Of a DNA stretch of 64,000 nt, positions 42,122-52,533 are shown in pieces. The stretch spans positions 682,001 through 746,000 of the forward strand of contig JANHCV010000010.1 of NCBI GenBank assembly GCA_025594325.1, in the 5' to 3' direction. A program made the position numbers and the translations under genes. Every line of letters starts with the position of its first letter. The first letter of the stretch is position 1. This stretch comes from Blastocladiella emersonii ATCC 22665. Lineage: Eukaryota > Blastocladiomycota > Blastocladiomycetes > Blastocladiales > Blastocladiaceae. The notes under the pieces are model-generated. The model saw only the letters and a list, made by a program, of their open reading frames with translations. It did not search any database and had not been told where the DNA came from.

Positions 42122-43183
42122 CTACTTGACCGGCAGTCCACGTTCCTTGAACCATTTGTACGCCACTTTGTGCAAACCGCGCACGTACTTGATCTCGCGG
42201 CCAGTGCGCTCGAGCCAGTGAATCACCGCCAACGCACGCACTCTGGGCCGCACGATGCCCAGCACCTGGTCCGAATACACGAGCGCGGCCGGCGGAAGGT
42301 GCGCGTCGAGCCAGTCGAGCATCTTGACGCTGCCCGTGCCGAACGCTACGTCGATAGCGGACCGACCGTCCGCGAGCCGCGTCCACCGCGGGTCGTCCGC
42401 GGGGACGTAGTGCACGAGCGCCCACGACAAGAACGATGTGCCACGGCCGTGCACGGCGTTCAGCATGTGCAGCTCCCACGGCTGCGAGGCCAGCCATTCG
42501 GGGCACTCGGCGCGGAACCAGTCTAGCGACGCCGTCGGCAGCTGGTGCAGGAAAAGCCCGAGGACAAGTCGTTTTGGGAAAAACACGTTGAGCTCCTTGA
42601 GCCACGCAAACGTTGCGAACGTCTCGGCCTTGGCAGCTGCGACAACTGCACTGTCCAGCCGGCGAAGGTTGTTCAGCTTGGATTTGGCGCGCCACCACTG
42701 CAGCACCTCGACGTGGCCCTTCCGGGCGGCCTCGTCCGTGATCTCGTACGCCGGAAGATAGATCCCGTCGTTGGTGCGTGCGTCGAACCACTCGAGGATA
42801 TGGACGTGGCCCGCGGCCGTCGCGGACGCCGTCGCACCGCGCGTGACCGTGAAGCCGAACTTGTTATCATGCCAAAACTCGAGGACGTCGGTACGTCCTG
42901 CGCCCGCTGCTTGTTCGACAAACTCAGTGCAGTCGTAGGCCCGGCTCGGCCTGTGCTTGGCCGCGCCGCGGTAGTGGAGGTACGTCTTGAGCAGCGGCAG
43001 ATTCATTGAGCGGGCGGCATCTTCGAAGGTAGGCACGATCTGCAGATTGAAGACGACACGCCGCAGCTGCTCCATGCCGGGTGCCACGCGCAGGTACGGC
43101 AGCGGGTCGAACGGAGATTGCTCAAGCTGGACAGCAAGGATGAGGACCTCCTCAACAAGGTGATAGGGGGTTCGCCGATGCAT
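42122..43183 (-). CDS. Intact LEWW-repeat (ankyrin-like) protein
   Basis: A single exon of 353 residues, open throughout. The N-terminus (YHLVEEVLILAVQLEQ then FDPLPYLRVAPGMEQLRRVV) is F-box-like and shared by the entire array. It is followed by divergent ankyrin-like repeats of about 33 residues built on the phrase GHVHILEWF or GHVEVLQWWRAK. A second block contains FLSWALVHYVPADDPRW and MLDWLDAHLPPAALVY, and the protein closes with WLERTGREIKY. These elements recur in order in the other members. I infer a repeat solenoid that binds a partner, possibly as substrate adaptor of a Skp1 ligase. No enzyme motif is present. Confidence 0.75.
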   Translation of the reverse strand: MHRRTPYHLVEEVLILAVQLEQSPFDPLPYLRVAPGMEQLRRVVFNLQIVPTFEDAARSMNLPLLKTYLHYRGAAKHRPSRAYDCTEFVEQAAGAGRTDVLEFWHDNKFGFTVTRGATASATAAGHVHILEWFDARTNDGIYLPAYEITDEAARKGHVEVLQWWRAKSKLNNLRRLDSAVVAAAKAETFATFAWLKELNVFFPKRLVLGLFLHQLPTASLDWFRAECPEWLASQPWELHMLNAVHGRGTSFLSWALVHYVPADDPRWTRLADGRSAIDVAFGTGSVKMLDWLDAHLPPAALVYSDQVLGIVRPRVRALAVIHWLERTGREIKYVRGLHKVAYKWFKERGLPVK

Positions 43184-43302
43184 TGCAAGAAGTTGTGGGG
43201 TTCATTAACAAATGTGCATTGCGACAACTGGGGTTTAAGTGAGCGAGAGGGGTGCAGGCTCGCGGCGCTCTCTGTTATCGGCTAGGTGGTGCCGCTGATC
43301 AT

Positions 43303-43322
43303 CACGCTGTGGCGCAGCGCCC
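43303..43322 (-). promoter_or_regulatory. Conserved upstream 20-mer, copy 2
   Basis: CACGCTGTGGCGCAGCGCCC, 120 bp upstream of the ATG at 43183. Two differences from copy 1. Confidence 0.5.
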
Positions 43323-43518
43323 TCGGACGCAGTCGGGGCGAGGGATCGCGAGCAGCACGGCGCGTTGCGTGATCACCGTTTCGATCAGCTGTATGAAATG
43401 ACAGGATTATATAGGGCGGGAGAGAATACTCTTAGTGTACATCGTAGGGCGACTCAGAGTGATACTTGTCGTCGCGGCTGAAGCGGTCGTCCTACTCGTC
43501 GTCGCGGCGATGGGGACC

Positions 43519-44396
43519 TCAACGACTAGGCCCGTGCTTGAGCGGCAGCCCGCGCTCTTTGAGCCAGCTGATGGCACCGGTGCAACCTTGCTCGTAGAAG
43601 ACGCGGACCACCGCGGCCGTGTACTTGAGCTCGCGGCCCGTTTGTTCGAACCAATTGAGCACATGTGTCACCTCGCCCCGCTGCTTGAGCACCACGGTGA
43701 TCAGCGCGTTTTCTGTGTAGGTGAGCGCGGCCGGCGGAAGGTGCGCGTCAAGCCAATCGAGTGATGTTACGCTCGCCGCGCTGCACGCCACGTCAATCGC
43801 CGGCCGCCCGCCTGGAAGCTGCGTCCACTGCGGGTCGTCGGCGGGGGACGTAGTGTTCGAGGACCCAAGAGAGAAACGGCGTTCCGTGCCCGTACAGCGC
43901 GTTCTGGATGTGAAGCCCCCCCACGGGTGCGTGGCTAGCCACTCAGGACACTCGGCGTGAAGCCATTCGAGAGCCGTCATCTTCGCCTGGTGCAGGGGGA
44001 GCCCGAATTCGAGCCGCTTCGGGGTAAAGTAACCGAGCTCCTTGAACCACTCGAGCGTCACGATTCTCCCGGCCCTCGCTGCCGCCATGAATGCCCTGTC
44101 CAAGCGGAATCTGTCCTTGTCCCACGCATACCAACACCGATGCACATCGACATGGCCGTTCCGCGCGGCAGCGTCCCCACTTTGTTTGTCTGGGAAGGCA
44201 AGCGACGAGGCAGGTTCATTGAGCAAATGGCACTGACGAAGCTTGGCCGAAGCGGCAGATTGAAGACGACGCGCCGCAGCCGCTCCATGCCGGGTGCCAC
44301 GCGCAAGTACGGGAGCGGGTTGAACTCTTCTGGCTCAAGTCGGGCCGTGCGGATGAGAATATCCTCAACGATATCGAGCGGGATTCGCTGATGCAT
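43519..44396 (-). pseudogene. LEWW-repeat family pseudogene, internally deleted and frameshifted
   Basis: The frame opens at the ATG at 44396 (MHQRIPLDIVEDILI then FNPLPYLRVAPGMERLRRVV). After about 58 residues the reading shifts near SMNLPRRLPS. The continuing frame has AARNGHVDVHRCWYAWD and later blocks. About 100 residues of early repeats are missing. A compensated double shift around 43870-43930 scrambles the stretch that should read like FLSWVLEHYVPADDP. The end (LDWLDAHLPPAALTY, WFEQTGRELKY, WLKERGLPLK) is well preserved, so decay is recent. Confidence 0.75.
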
Positions 44397-44519
44397 TGCA
44401 GTAAGTGATGGTTTCGTCAAAGTGTGTGCATGGCAGTATTGGGGTGTACGGGAGAGCGGAGCCCGAGCGCCAAAAACGAACCTACGCCCTTGCTGTCTCC
44501 GATGTTCATTTCCGCGCGT

Positions 44520-44539
44520 CACGTTGTGGCGCAGCGCGC
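44520..44539 (-). promoter_or_regulatory. Conserved upstream 20-mer, copy 3
   Basis: CACGTTGTGGCGCAGCGCGC, identical to copy 1, 124 bp upstream of the ATG at 44396. Confidence 0.5.
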
Positions 44540-44612
44540 TCCTGTGTGAGAGACACTTCGAAGGGAAATTCAATTAAACGCACTGAATTTGAAAATTACA
44601 AGTGAACATGCT

Positions 44613-45235
44613 TCATTCGTCCCAGGTGCTGTCTTGGTGCTCCAGCCGGAAACAGGCGGGTAGCCCGGTCCCACGCCACCATTTGGCCGCGCGCATGCAG
44701 CGTCGCTTGAGCGCAAAACTGCCGATACCGGACTGGTATTTCAGCTCGAGGCCTTGATCTGCGAGCCATTGCAGAAGATCGACCCAATTGTGGAAGGTCA
44801 TCCATTTCATTGCTCGAGCCGTACACTGGATCTCGCGGCCCGTGCAGACGAACCAGTTGAGCAGGGGTACCGAACAGCGCTGGAAATCGATCGTATCGAG
44901 AAAATTGGGCTTCAAGGTAAGCGCGACGGGCGGAAGATGCGACGCCATCCACTCAAGAGTAGCCACGCTGGTCTCGTTGCACTTGGTGATGGCCGCCTTG
45001 CATTCCATGAAGAAGGTAGCGTTCTGTCGCGGAGGCTGACCGAGCCACCGTGGATCGTCAGCGGGGACAAAGTGTTCGAGGACCCAAGAGAGAAAGCCCA
45101 GGGCCGAGCCGCAGATACCCAGCTCGATGTGGAGCTCCCAGCGTTGATTGTCAAACCACGTGGATTCTTTGCGCTGAAACCAATCGAGAGAAGCTGGATG
45201 GATCCAATGCATAGCCAAGTTGTTGAATGTTGTTT
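44613..45235 (-). pseudogene. C-terminal half of a LEWW-repeat gene split by a Helitron
   Basis: This open frame has only the second half of the family protein: MHWIHPASLDWFQ, WVLEHFVPADDPRWLGQPP, LEWMASHLPPVALT, WLADQGLELKYQSGIGS and WWRGTGLPACFRLEH. It has no family N-terminus. Its missing first half is at 51,032-51,887 on the same strand. Joining 51,887-51,032 to 45,235-44,613 gives one frame of 493 codons including the stop, with no base lost or gained. The element between the halves is a Helitron-family transposon (45,236-51,031). Confidence 0.88.
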
Positions 45236-45250
45236 TCAGCTGTAGCTTTA
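45236..45250 (+). repeat. Helitron 5' terminal repeat
   Basis: TCAGCTGTAGCTTTA at the 5' end of the element, the perfect reverse complement of 50,985-50,999. Confidence 0.85.
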
Positions 45251-45744
45251 GCGAAGCTGAGTTTCTGTGGGAGCAATTGAAACCTATCAGGCACATCAAC
45301 CTTGCTCTTGTGGTCACATGAGTGGCTCAGTGACCGTTTTCGATTTTCGTCGCGCAACGAGTTCCGTTGTTTTTCGCTTTCACTTCATTCCGACCCCTGC
45401 AACGTAAATCTGGACTGTGCTTTGCCTAGTCCCCAACAGTTCGAGGCTGTTCACTTCGAGGGGAGCGAGGTCCTGTGCAGCGGTTCCCGTGCGCAGGCGC
45501 GACGAGACGGACCTCGCTCAAAACTGACTGTTCAGCATCACGTGACCTGACATCAATCCTGTCTGGCTGCATTTTCGCGCCCTCGGAAGCTCTCCCACTC
45601 CACGCCCGCTCGCTTGCGCTTGCCGCTGCTCGTCGACGCTCTTTGAGACCTCCTGTGCTGACCAGCTCTTTACCCGCCACTCCTACCCCATGCAGCGCTT
45701 AATACTTCGCGATCCGGCGTCTGCCTGGCCGCCATGCGGCCACA

Positions 45745-45750
45745 TATAAA
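45745..45750 (+). promoter_or_regulatory. TATA box of the Helitron Rep-helicase gene
   Basis: TATAAA lies 54 bp before the likely ATG at 45,804, with a CT-rich initiator-like tract between them. Confidence 0.55.
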
Positions 45751-45803
45751 GGCGCGCGGGCCGCCGCTGACAGTCCTTGCTCTCCTCCACCACTCGCAAC
45801 ACC

Positions 45804-48800
45804 ATGAACTTCTCTCCCACGTTCTCGCTGCGCTGCTCGTCGCGCTTCACGGTTTTCTCCGAGCTTCCATCTCCGCTGTCAAGCCCCTTCCTCTTCTTCA
45901 ACATCGAGATCCCCGTCCGCTACTCGCCTGGTGTTCCCCTCACCAACGCCAACGCCTTGACCGATCCGCTTGGCTTGCTGCAGGCCACGGCCGTTGCGTA
46001 CCACGGCAGCCTGCTCGTTGGCAACTTGTACAAGGCCGACGGCTTCATCAAGATTGACGTGTGCCCATCCGTGATGGCTCCAACCTTCAACGCCCCCAAG
46101 ACGCTCGTGTTCTACCCGATCGCTTCCAGCCTGCTTGGTCAACTTGACCCCGCCATCCGCTACCCCGACCCCGCAATCATCAGCGGCCTGTTCACCTTTG
46201 GTTTGGTCGTCCTCATTGATTCGTTCCCTCACCGCGCTCACACACATCTCCCACTTCTAGGCGGCGGCAAGACGTTCGCCATGTGCCAACCCACGCTTGA
46301 ACTGGCCCAGCCCATGACCATCATGAACAGCACGTTGCAGTTCCTCGGATCAGGACCGAGCGAGTGGCACAGCCGCTTGGAGTCGTTGCTCCAAAGATCC
46401 AACCGGCGAATTGCGCAGCACAACGCGTCCAGCTTTGTCGCGTTCAACATCATTGCAAAACGCCACATTGGGTTCCACACTCGACTTTGTGTGCCCAAGG
46501 AGGAGTACAACAACGTGAGCCGTGTGTACAATGGGCTCTCGAGTGAGCAGCTTACTCAGGCTCTCAAACTTGCTCAAGAGAACCAGCTGCACCGACTCCC
46601 AAAGCCAATCTTTGGGCTGCTCAACAAGGTGCGCGCAATCAGCACGCACATTCTGGGCACTGCACCATGGATGCAAGCCCGGCGGAACAAGATGCGGGCG
46701 CTTACAATTCAGTATGGGCTTCCTACGTTCTACCTTACTCTCAACCCGACCGACACCAATTCGCCAATTGTGCAATTTATGGCCGGCGAGTCGGTGCAGG
46801 AAATTTACAAGGGTAAATTCGCTGACGCGCACAAACGCCGCCTGTTTGTGGCCAAGGATGCACCCGCTTCTGCGCTATACTTTGACTTTGTCGTCGACCT
46901 GATCCTCGACAAGCTCGTGTATGGTCGCGTCGGTAACTTGAAGGAGAACGGCGTCAGGATCTTCGGCAAGATCAACACACATTACAGCATGGTCGAGGCG
47001 CAGGGATGGGGGTCGTTGCACATCCATCTTTTGCTCTGGGCAGATAAGGTTCCAGACCAGGTGCAGCTCGCAAAGGACATTGAGACCTTTGGCGAACCCT
47101 ACGTTGAGCGGATCAAGCGTTTTACGGAATCCATTGTACAGCAGGGCTTCTTTGCGCCTGGCCCGCTTGCTGAAGCACTGTGCTGCGGTGCCGAGCAGAA
47201 CATAGATTTGCCTCTCAAGTCATCAACTTGTCCGTCTGTCAACGCGGACGATCCAAACGGCAAGTGTACAACGCTCGCTGACGTATCTCACGATTGCAAA
47301 CCATTCGCGCTCAACGACATTGACCATCCGTCACGTTTGATGCCAGTGCCTGCGTTTGGATCGAGAAAAGCTTCTGGCTCGCGACCGTCATCGCCAATTC
47401 GATCTTCTCCAACAGGCGGGGCGGCGCCGTCTCAACAACAAGCGCGCTTGCAGCCCGGTCAGCTCAAGTTCGCAACACTTTTGTCGGTTCGCTCGCACAT
47501 CAACCAGACCCTTCAGCGAGCGCAAATGCACAAGTGTACGAGTACTTGCTTCAAGAGCAAAGCAGCGAAGCGGACGGGCGGGTGCCGATTTAATTATGCA
47601 GCCTTGCTTGGAAAGAAGATTCGCAAGTTTTTGATCCAGATTGTCGCTGACGAGATCAACGTCAAACAGGCGGTCATGCAATTGGGGCGATCGCACAAGT
47701 GGATCAACGCTTACAATCCAGTCCTCACCGCCGTACTTTGCTCGAACTCGGACGTCAAGCCTCTCTACATGCCCTCAAGTAATCCTGCGGCAATCGCTTT
47801 TTACATCACCAACTATATCAGCAAAACTGGACCGGCGACATACCACACCACGGCACTGATTCAGTGTGCCGCAAAGGTTCGCGCCCTTGCAGAACAAGGC
47901 GGTCGAGATGCTTACAACCGTTATGGCCCCCTGATCCACCGCTTGGTAAGCGAGATGCTTACGTCGCAGGAATTCAGCGCGCAGCAGGTCGCACTCTGGG
48001 TCTTTGACGGTCAGGACCAACCATGGGTTCGGACCGACTCCAGCTTTGACCAGCTACCGCTCTACAGCTTCATTCGTACGCTCAACGCCCAAGTGGCATC
48101 AGCTTCCTCTCACCAATCGAACGCCAACACTGCTGGCTTGAACAAACACAAAGTCGACGATGTCACAGATGTGACCGAGGAGGTCGAGTCTTCTGCAAAC
48201 AAATCTTGTGATCGTGTCAACTTGGTCCATCATTACGCGTCTTGCCACGCTGATCTGGAGACTTGCTCGCTTTACGAATTTGTGGCTCAGTACCGCGTTG
48301 TCAAGAAAAGCAACGATTATGGCTACAAGAAGACCTCATCATCTTCCAGACCACCAAGCCCAAGCCGCGGTGGGCGGCAAATGCAACCGAGGTATGAATT
48401 CCTCGAATCGCACCCTGCTCAAGGCACTTTAGGCCTCGTGAAGCGTGAATCGCGGGTCACTCCAGTCCCTTTGTTCAACAGCAACCTGCTTTCGTTTCAG
48501 CGTGGTCGACAGGGCGGTAACACAGAAATCTGCGGAATGATTGGCCTCATGCTGTTCCATCCGTTCTGCGATGTGTCCAAGGTACTTCCTATGCGCGATT
48601 TGCACGGCTCTTGGACGGCAGCGCTCGACGCACAGCGATGCAGCTCTTCAACTACAGAGTTTGACGTTGCGTTGATCCAAAACTTTGGCTATTACGCGGA
48701 TTGCCAGCCTACGGAGCTCACGCCAAACAACGAGGCCAACAATGGTGACGGAACTCAGCCGATTGTGACTCAACCTTGCAGCACACCTGGTCCCAACGAT

Positions 48801-50938
48801 TGCGACGGTGGAGACGAGGAAGGCACAATTCACGTACTTGACGATTTGCTTGATCTTGACCTGCTTGGCAGTGAGACCGCCGAAGGACTGCACAAGGACG
48901 AGACCAACAAGTTCTCTCTCCTAAACATTGGTGTTTTCAAGGGTCTCATTGCTCCAGATTTCGTGGATATGGAGCCGAACTTGCTTGGTCATGGAACTAC
49001 GACTCACGACCAACAACAGTTCCGCGACGCCATCAAGTACAAGGCAAGCTGGAAGAAGGCTCTCAGGGACGCTGGCAAGGTCTTACGCGACGTCGAACGG
49101 GACAGCAATCCTGCGCAGGCGAGCCCTCCCTCAGCACGGCTTATACCTGCAAGCTTACGTGTTCTGCCTCAGGGCGTACTTCGGAGTGTCGCTTCATCCT
49201 GGCCCTTGCCAGAGTACAAACAAGGTCTCAACGCAAATCAACTCAAGGCCGTTGAGAAGGTCAAGGCCACGCTCAAATTACACTTGCTCAACGAGGGACA
49301 CATTGAGCAGCTTCTCATGGTCACGCTTGGCGAGGCCGGCACGGGAAAATCTTGGGTCATCAACTCGCTTTCCCAGATGTTCGCAGCACACGGTCGCTCA
49401 GACATGCTCCTCATCGCGGCTCCGACTGGCGTTGCGGCTTCACCAATCAACGGAGCGACATTGCACTTGACATTCAAGCTCCCAAATCATCCGCCGCTTG
49501 AGTCGATTTCCAGCAAAGTGGCTCACGAGGCCAGGACTCGACTACGGCCTGTCAAGTTTATCCTCATTGATGAAATCAGCATGGTCGGGGCCTCAGTTCT
49601 TTCAATGATTCACACGCGCCTGATCGAGCTTTTCCACGAGAGCCGCGACCTTCCCTTCGCTGGTCGGCATGTCCTTGCATTTGGCGACTTCATGCAGTTC
49701 CCGCCCGTTTGTGCAACGTCACTGTGCACCGCCCAAGAAGTACCACGGGAACCCAAACTTGTCACCAACGAGTTTCTCGGCCTGCACGTCGATGGCGAAC
49801 AAGTCCAGAGCGAACCTTCAAAACCTCAAAAGAAAAGGTCTTTGAGCGCGGACGCTCTAAACCTGTACGGCCGGCACCTATGGCTCAAATTCCGGGTCGT
49901 CTTCATTCTCCAGGAGCAGATGCGCCAGTCAAACGACGCCAAGCTTACAACGGTGCTCCAAGACCTCCGAGACAGCAAGGTTACAGACGCGGTCAATGCG
50001 TTCATCGCGGAGCGCGACATTGCCAAGGTTATTCCAGGCATGGGCATTGACAACAACGACTGGCGCGACGCGACTTTCATTACCTTGACAAACAAGCTTC
50101 GTGACGCATGGAATGATCGTGCGGCAGCCACACATATGTGCGACTTGGGCATTCGCGACGACCAGATTGTGACGGTGCAGGCCAGCGTGGATTTCTCCAA
50201 CCCAGATTCGCTTTGACCAGCGAAGCGAACTGCGAGCGGGTCCAAGAAGCAACACGAACCGGCGATTAGCAATGCATTGATGCAATCGTTGTTCGCGCGC
50301 ATCAAAGAGCTTCCCCCAAAGCAACTTGATCACATGCCACACGCGATTACACTCTTTCCCAGTGCGCGAGTCACTGTTACAAGGAACGTCGCGACCAGGT
50401 ACGTTTTATTGCACACAGGTAAATCCGCGCCGCTCACCAGCTAACGATTCATGATAACAGCATCGGAATCGTCAACGGGATGATGGGTAAGGTCGTCGGC
50501 TTTGCTGTCGATGAAGACGGCCAGATCAAGGCTGTCATTGTACGACCCGACCGCGACCTTCAGCGAATCCCGAAACTCGACGGAATTGACGAGTTGGGTG
50601 ACATCCCCATCGAGCGCGAGACAATTAGCAAGATGGTCACCATTGACGGCAAGCGGTGGACCTTTTGGCGATCGCAGTTCCCCATTGAGCTGAGCTACGC
50701 GATCACGGCGCACAAGGCGCAGGGGATGACCCTGAACAAGGTCATTGCCAACTTTGGCGACCCCAAGCTCCCGCATCGTTTTCCTGCCCGGTACCCGTAC
50801 ATGGTCCTCTCTTGAGCGCGCAGGACCGAGGACATCCTCATCATCCGGTTCAACAGTCGGGTTCTTGTGCAGAAGGCATTACAGCACGTGGCGAAGGACA
50901 TGGAGCGACTGTCCCTGCTGAGCAGGATTGAGAATTGA
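45804..50938 (+). pseudogene. Helitron Rep-helicase gene, interrupted by two TGA codons
   Basis: The start is the ATG at 45,804 (MNFSPTFSLRCSSR). The first 150 residues are an unrecognised, beta-rich-looking region. The Rep domain has the HUH metal site as GSLHIHLLLW (H406, H408), a CTSTCFK Cys segment, and the two catalytic tyrosines as FYITNYISK (Y667, Y671). A PIF1-type SF1B helicase follows, with Walker A GEAGTGKS (about 1176), FILIDEISMVG and the late motif ELSYAITAHKAQGMTL. A probable 62-nt intron lies at 50,399-50,460. In-frame TGA codons at 50,214-50,216 and 50,813-50,815 break the frame. The second replaces the expected arginine of the LSRAR motif. The rest is intact, so the element died recently. 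Confidence 0.88.
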
Positions 50939-50984
50939 TAAACTACTTCACTTTCACCAACTGAAACAGTCTCAAGAAGCCAAG

Positions 50985-50999
50985 TAAAGCTACAGCTGA
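50985..50999 (+). repeat. Helitron 3' subterminal inverted repeat
   Basis: TAAAGCTACAGCTGA, reverse complement of the 5' terminal 15-mer, 32 bp inside the 3' end of the element. Confidence 0.85.
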
Positions 51000-51006
51000 G
51001 ACCCAA

Positions 51007-51031
51007 GTGTGTGCGCAGCACACACACCTAG
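51007..51031 (+). other. Helitron 3' hairpin and CTAG terminus
   Basis: GTGTGTGC, loop GCA, GCACACAC forms an 8-bp perfect stem, followed by AC and CTAG. A hairpin just before CTRR marks the replication/transfer terminator of Helitrons. Confidence 0.85.
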
Positions 51032-51887
51032 TTTGCTCCATGGTGAAGAAGCCGTTCGCCTTGAGCCAAGTCAGAACGGCCGCGTGACCAGCGTTGAACG
51101 CCGGGCGTACCGCGTAGGACGCCTTGATTTCGAGTCCCGACTCGGTGAACCAGTCCAAAACCGCGACATGGCCATTAGCGGACGCTCTGTCCATGGCCGC
51201 AAAGCTGTACTCCATGTCGAGGCCACTCGCGAGCCACCAATCCAGCACGTCGACGTGTCCCGCACCAGCTGCGCCGTCGATAGCGCGTATCGAGTAGTCC
51301 AAGGGTATCCCATGCTCGGCAAACCATTCGAGAACCTGGACGTGTCCGTGTGTCGAGGCCTGGTTCACGGCGCGAACAGAGTACTTGAGTTCGAGACCGC
51401 TGGTTCGCCACCATTCGAGCACGTCTACGCGACCCGCTGCGGCTGCATCGTCGATAGAGTCCTTGGTGTAGAGAAGCTTGAGCCCCGAGTTGCCCCACAG
51501 GTCAAGCACCTCAAGGTGAAGGGTCCGCAAGTTTCCCGGGTTGATCGGGACCCGGAGACCAGAGCGAAGCCACCAAGATAAGTTGTCGGCACGGCCCTCC
51601 TGGCAGGTCCAGACGAGCGCCAAGTTGGCAACGTACAACCGCGCCGTCCCGCGGTACTTGAAGAACTCTCGGAGCAGCGGGAGTTTCATGGTTTCAATAG
51701 CCGTGCCGAAATAGGGGCGGAAGTCGAGCTTGAATACAGCGCGGCGGAGCTCGCTCATCCCGGGCGCCACGCGGAGGTAGGGCAGCGGGTCGAAGCCAAC
51801 CCTTTCGGCCCGCACCGCGAAAATCAAGATGCACTCGATCAGCTCGAGTGGCAGACTTGTCGTTGCATCAAGTGCATTGAGTTCCAT
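51032..51887 (-). pseudogene. N-terminal half of the Helitron-split LEWW-repeat gene
   Basis: Starts at the ATG at 51,887. The frame shows the family N-terminus (LPLELIECILIFAVRAERVG then FDPLPYLRVAPGMSELRRAV) and six ankyrin-like repeats, for example GRVDVLEWWRTSGLELKY, GHVQVLEWFAEHGIPLDY, GHVDVLDWWLASGLDMEY and GHVAVLDWFTESGLEI. The natural sequence stops at WLKANGFFTMEQ. Beyond that, the open frame continues 30 residues into transposon DNA before a stop at 50,943. Its second half is 44,613-45,235. Compared with the gene at 52.6-54.1 kb, the split falls just before the block equivalent to DELHWFHPDALEWW. Confidence 0.88.
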
Positions 51888-51957
51888 GGTGTCTGTTACA
51901 TGGGAACTGGGTGTAGCGCAGGAGAGCGCGTCGAGTTTCGCGCATCGTCGCGATCAC

Positions 51958-52410
51958 TCAGTGGCGCACCGCGTGACGCGATCGCCTGTTGTCGCACTTG
52001 AACTTGATGCCCGACGAGCGCCAAAAGTCGAGGACGGCGACGTGTAGCGAGTGCGAGTACTGGACGCGGATCGGCACGCGGAAACCCGCTTCCATCCACC
52101 ACGAGAGGACGTCAATACGACCCGCGTGACTTGCGGGAATGAGCGCAAAGTCCGTGAAGAAAAGTCGCTCCTTGCCGCGATACTTGAGGAACAACTTGAG
52201 CAGCGGCAGGTCCATCGACTTGGCGATCGCGTCAAACGATGGCCAAATGGACAGGTTGAAGGCCGCGCGGCGGAGCAGCTCGAGACCCGGGGCGACTCGA
52301 AGGATCGGCAGCAAATGCTGGACGTCCCGAGCGTCGCGCACAGCAATGATGAGGATGGCCTCCAAGAGTTCGCTAGGGAGTGATGGGTGGCGATTTGCAT
52401 GTGATTTCAT
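51958..52410 (-). pseudogene. Truncated LEWW-repeat family fragment
   Basis: From the ATG at 52,410 the frame gives the family start (LPSELLEAILIIAVRDARDV, LPILRVAPGLELLRRAAF) and one and a half repeats (GRIDVLSWWMEAGFRVPI, LHVAVLDFWRSSGIKFK). It then ends abruptly about 70 bp upstream of the next gene. All later repeats and the C-terminal blocks are missing, so this is a 3'-deleted copy joined to the upstream region of the neighbouring gene. Confidence 0.75.
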
Positions 52411-52533
52411 CTTGATCTCGCCGTAACCGAGGAAAAGGAGACGCAACTGGAGACGAGAACGAGAGCAGTCAGGTCTCGGTATATGCACTCATCCATCTTT
52501 GCTCGCGTATGGGGCGCACTTCACACGAGGCAT

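Larger units (their letters stand above)
45236..51031 (+). mobile_element. Helitron-family transposon (Helitron2/Helentron-like ends), 5,796 bp
   Basis: Boundaries come from the host gene: removing exactly this segment restores a continuous LEWW-repeat reading frame. The left end starts TCAGCTGTAGC, the expected 5' TC. The right end is an 8-bp perfect hairpin with a 3-nt loop (51,007-51,025), two bases, then CTAG (51,028-51,031), the expected CTRR terminus. There is no target duplication. The flanking bases are T and T, rather than the A and T of classical Helitrons. A 15-bp inverted repeat sits at the 5' end (45,236-45,250) and subterminally at the 3' end (50,985-50,999), the asymmetric arrangement described for Helitron2 elements. 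The encoded protein is a Rep-helicase on the same strand as these ends. Confidence 0.9.

Noticed and set aside
27697-50815. TGA read as an amino acid (altered genetic code or selenocysteine)
   Set aside because: Many clean genes here end in TGA, eRF1 has the standard NIKS and YxCxxxF motifs, and the internal TGAs occur only in a transposon and a duplicated gene.
45236-51031. Considered a retroelement or a cut-and-paste DNA transposon
   Set aside because: No reverse transcriptase, integrase or DDE motif; the HUH, Y-x3-Y and PIF1 helicase motifs and the absence of a target duplication point to a Helitron.
50943-51031. The last 30 codons of the open frame at 50,943-51,887 as a natural C-terminus
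   Set aside because: They lie inside the Helitron 3' end (hairpin and CTAG) and have no counterpart in sister genes.
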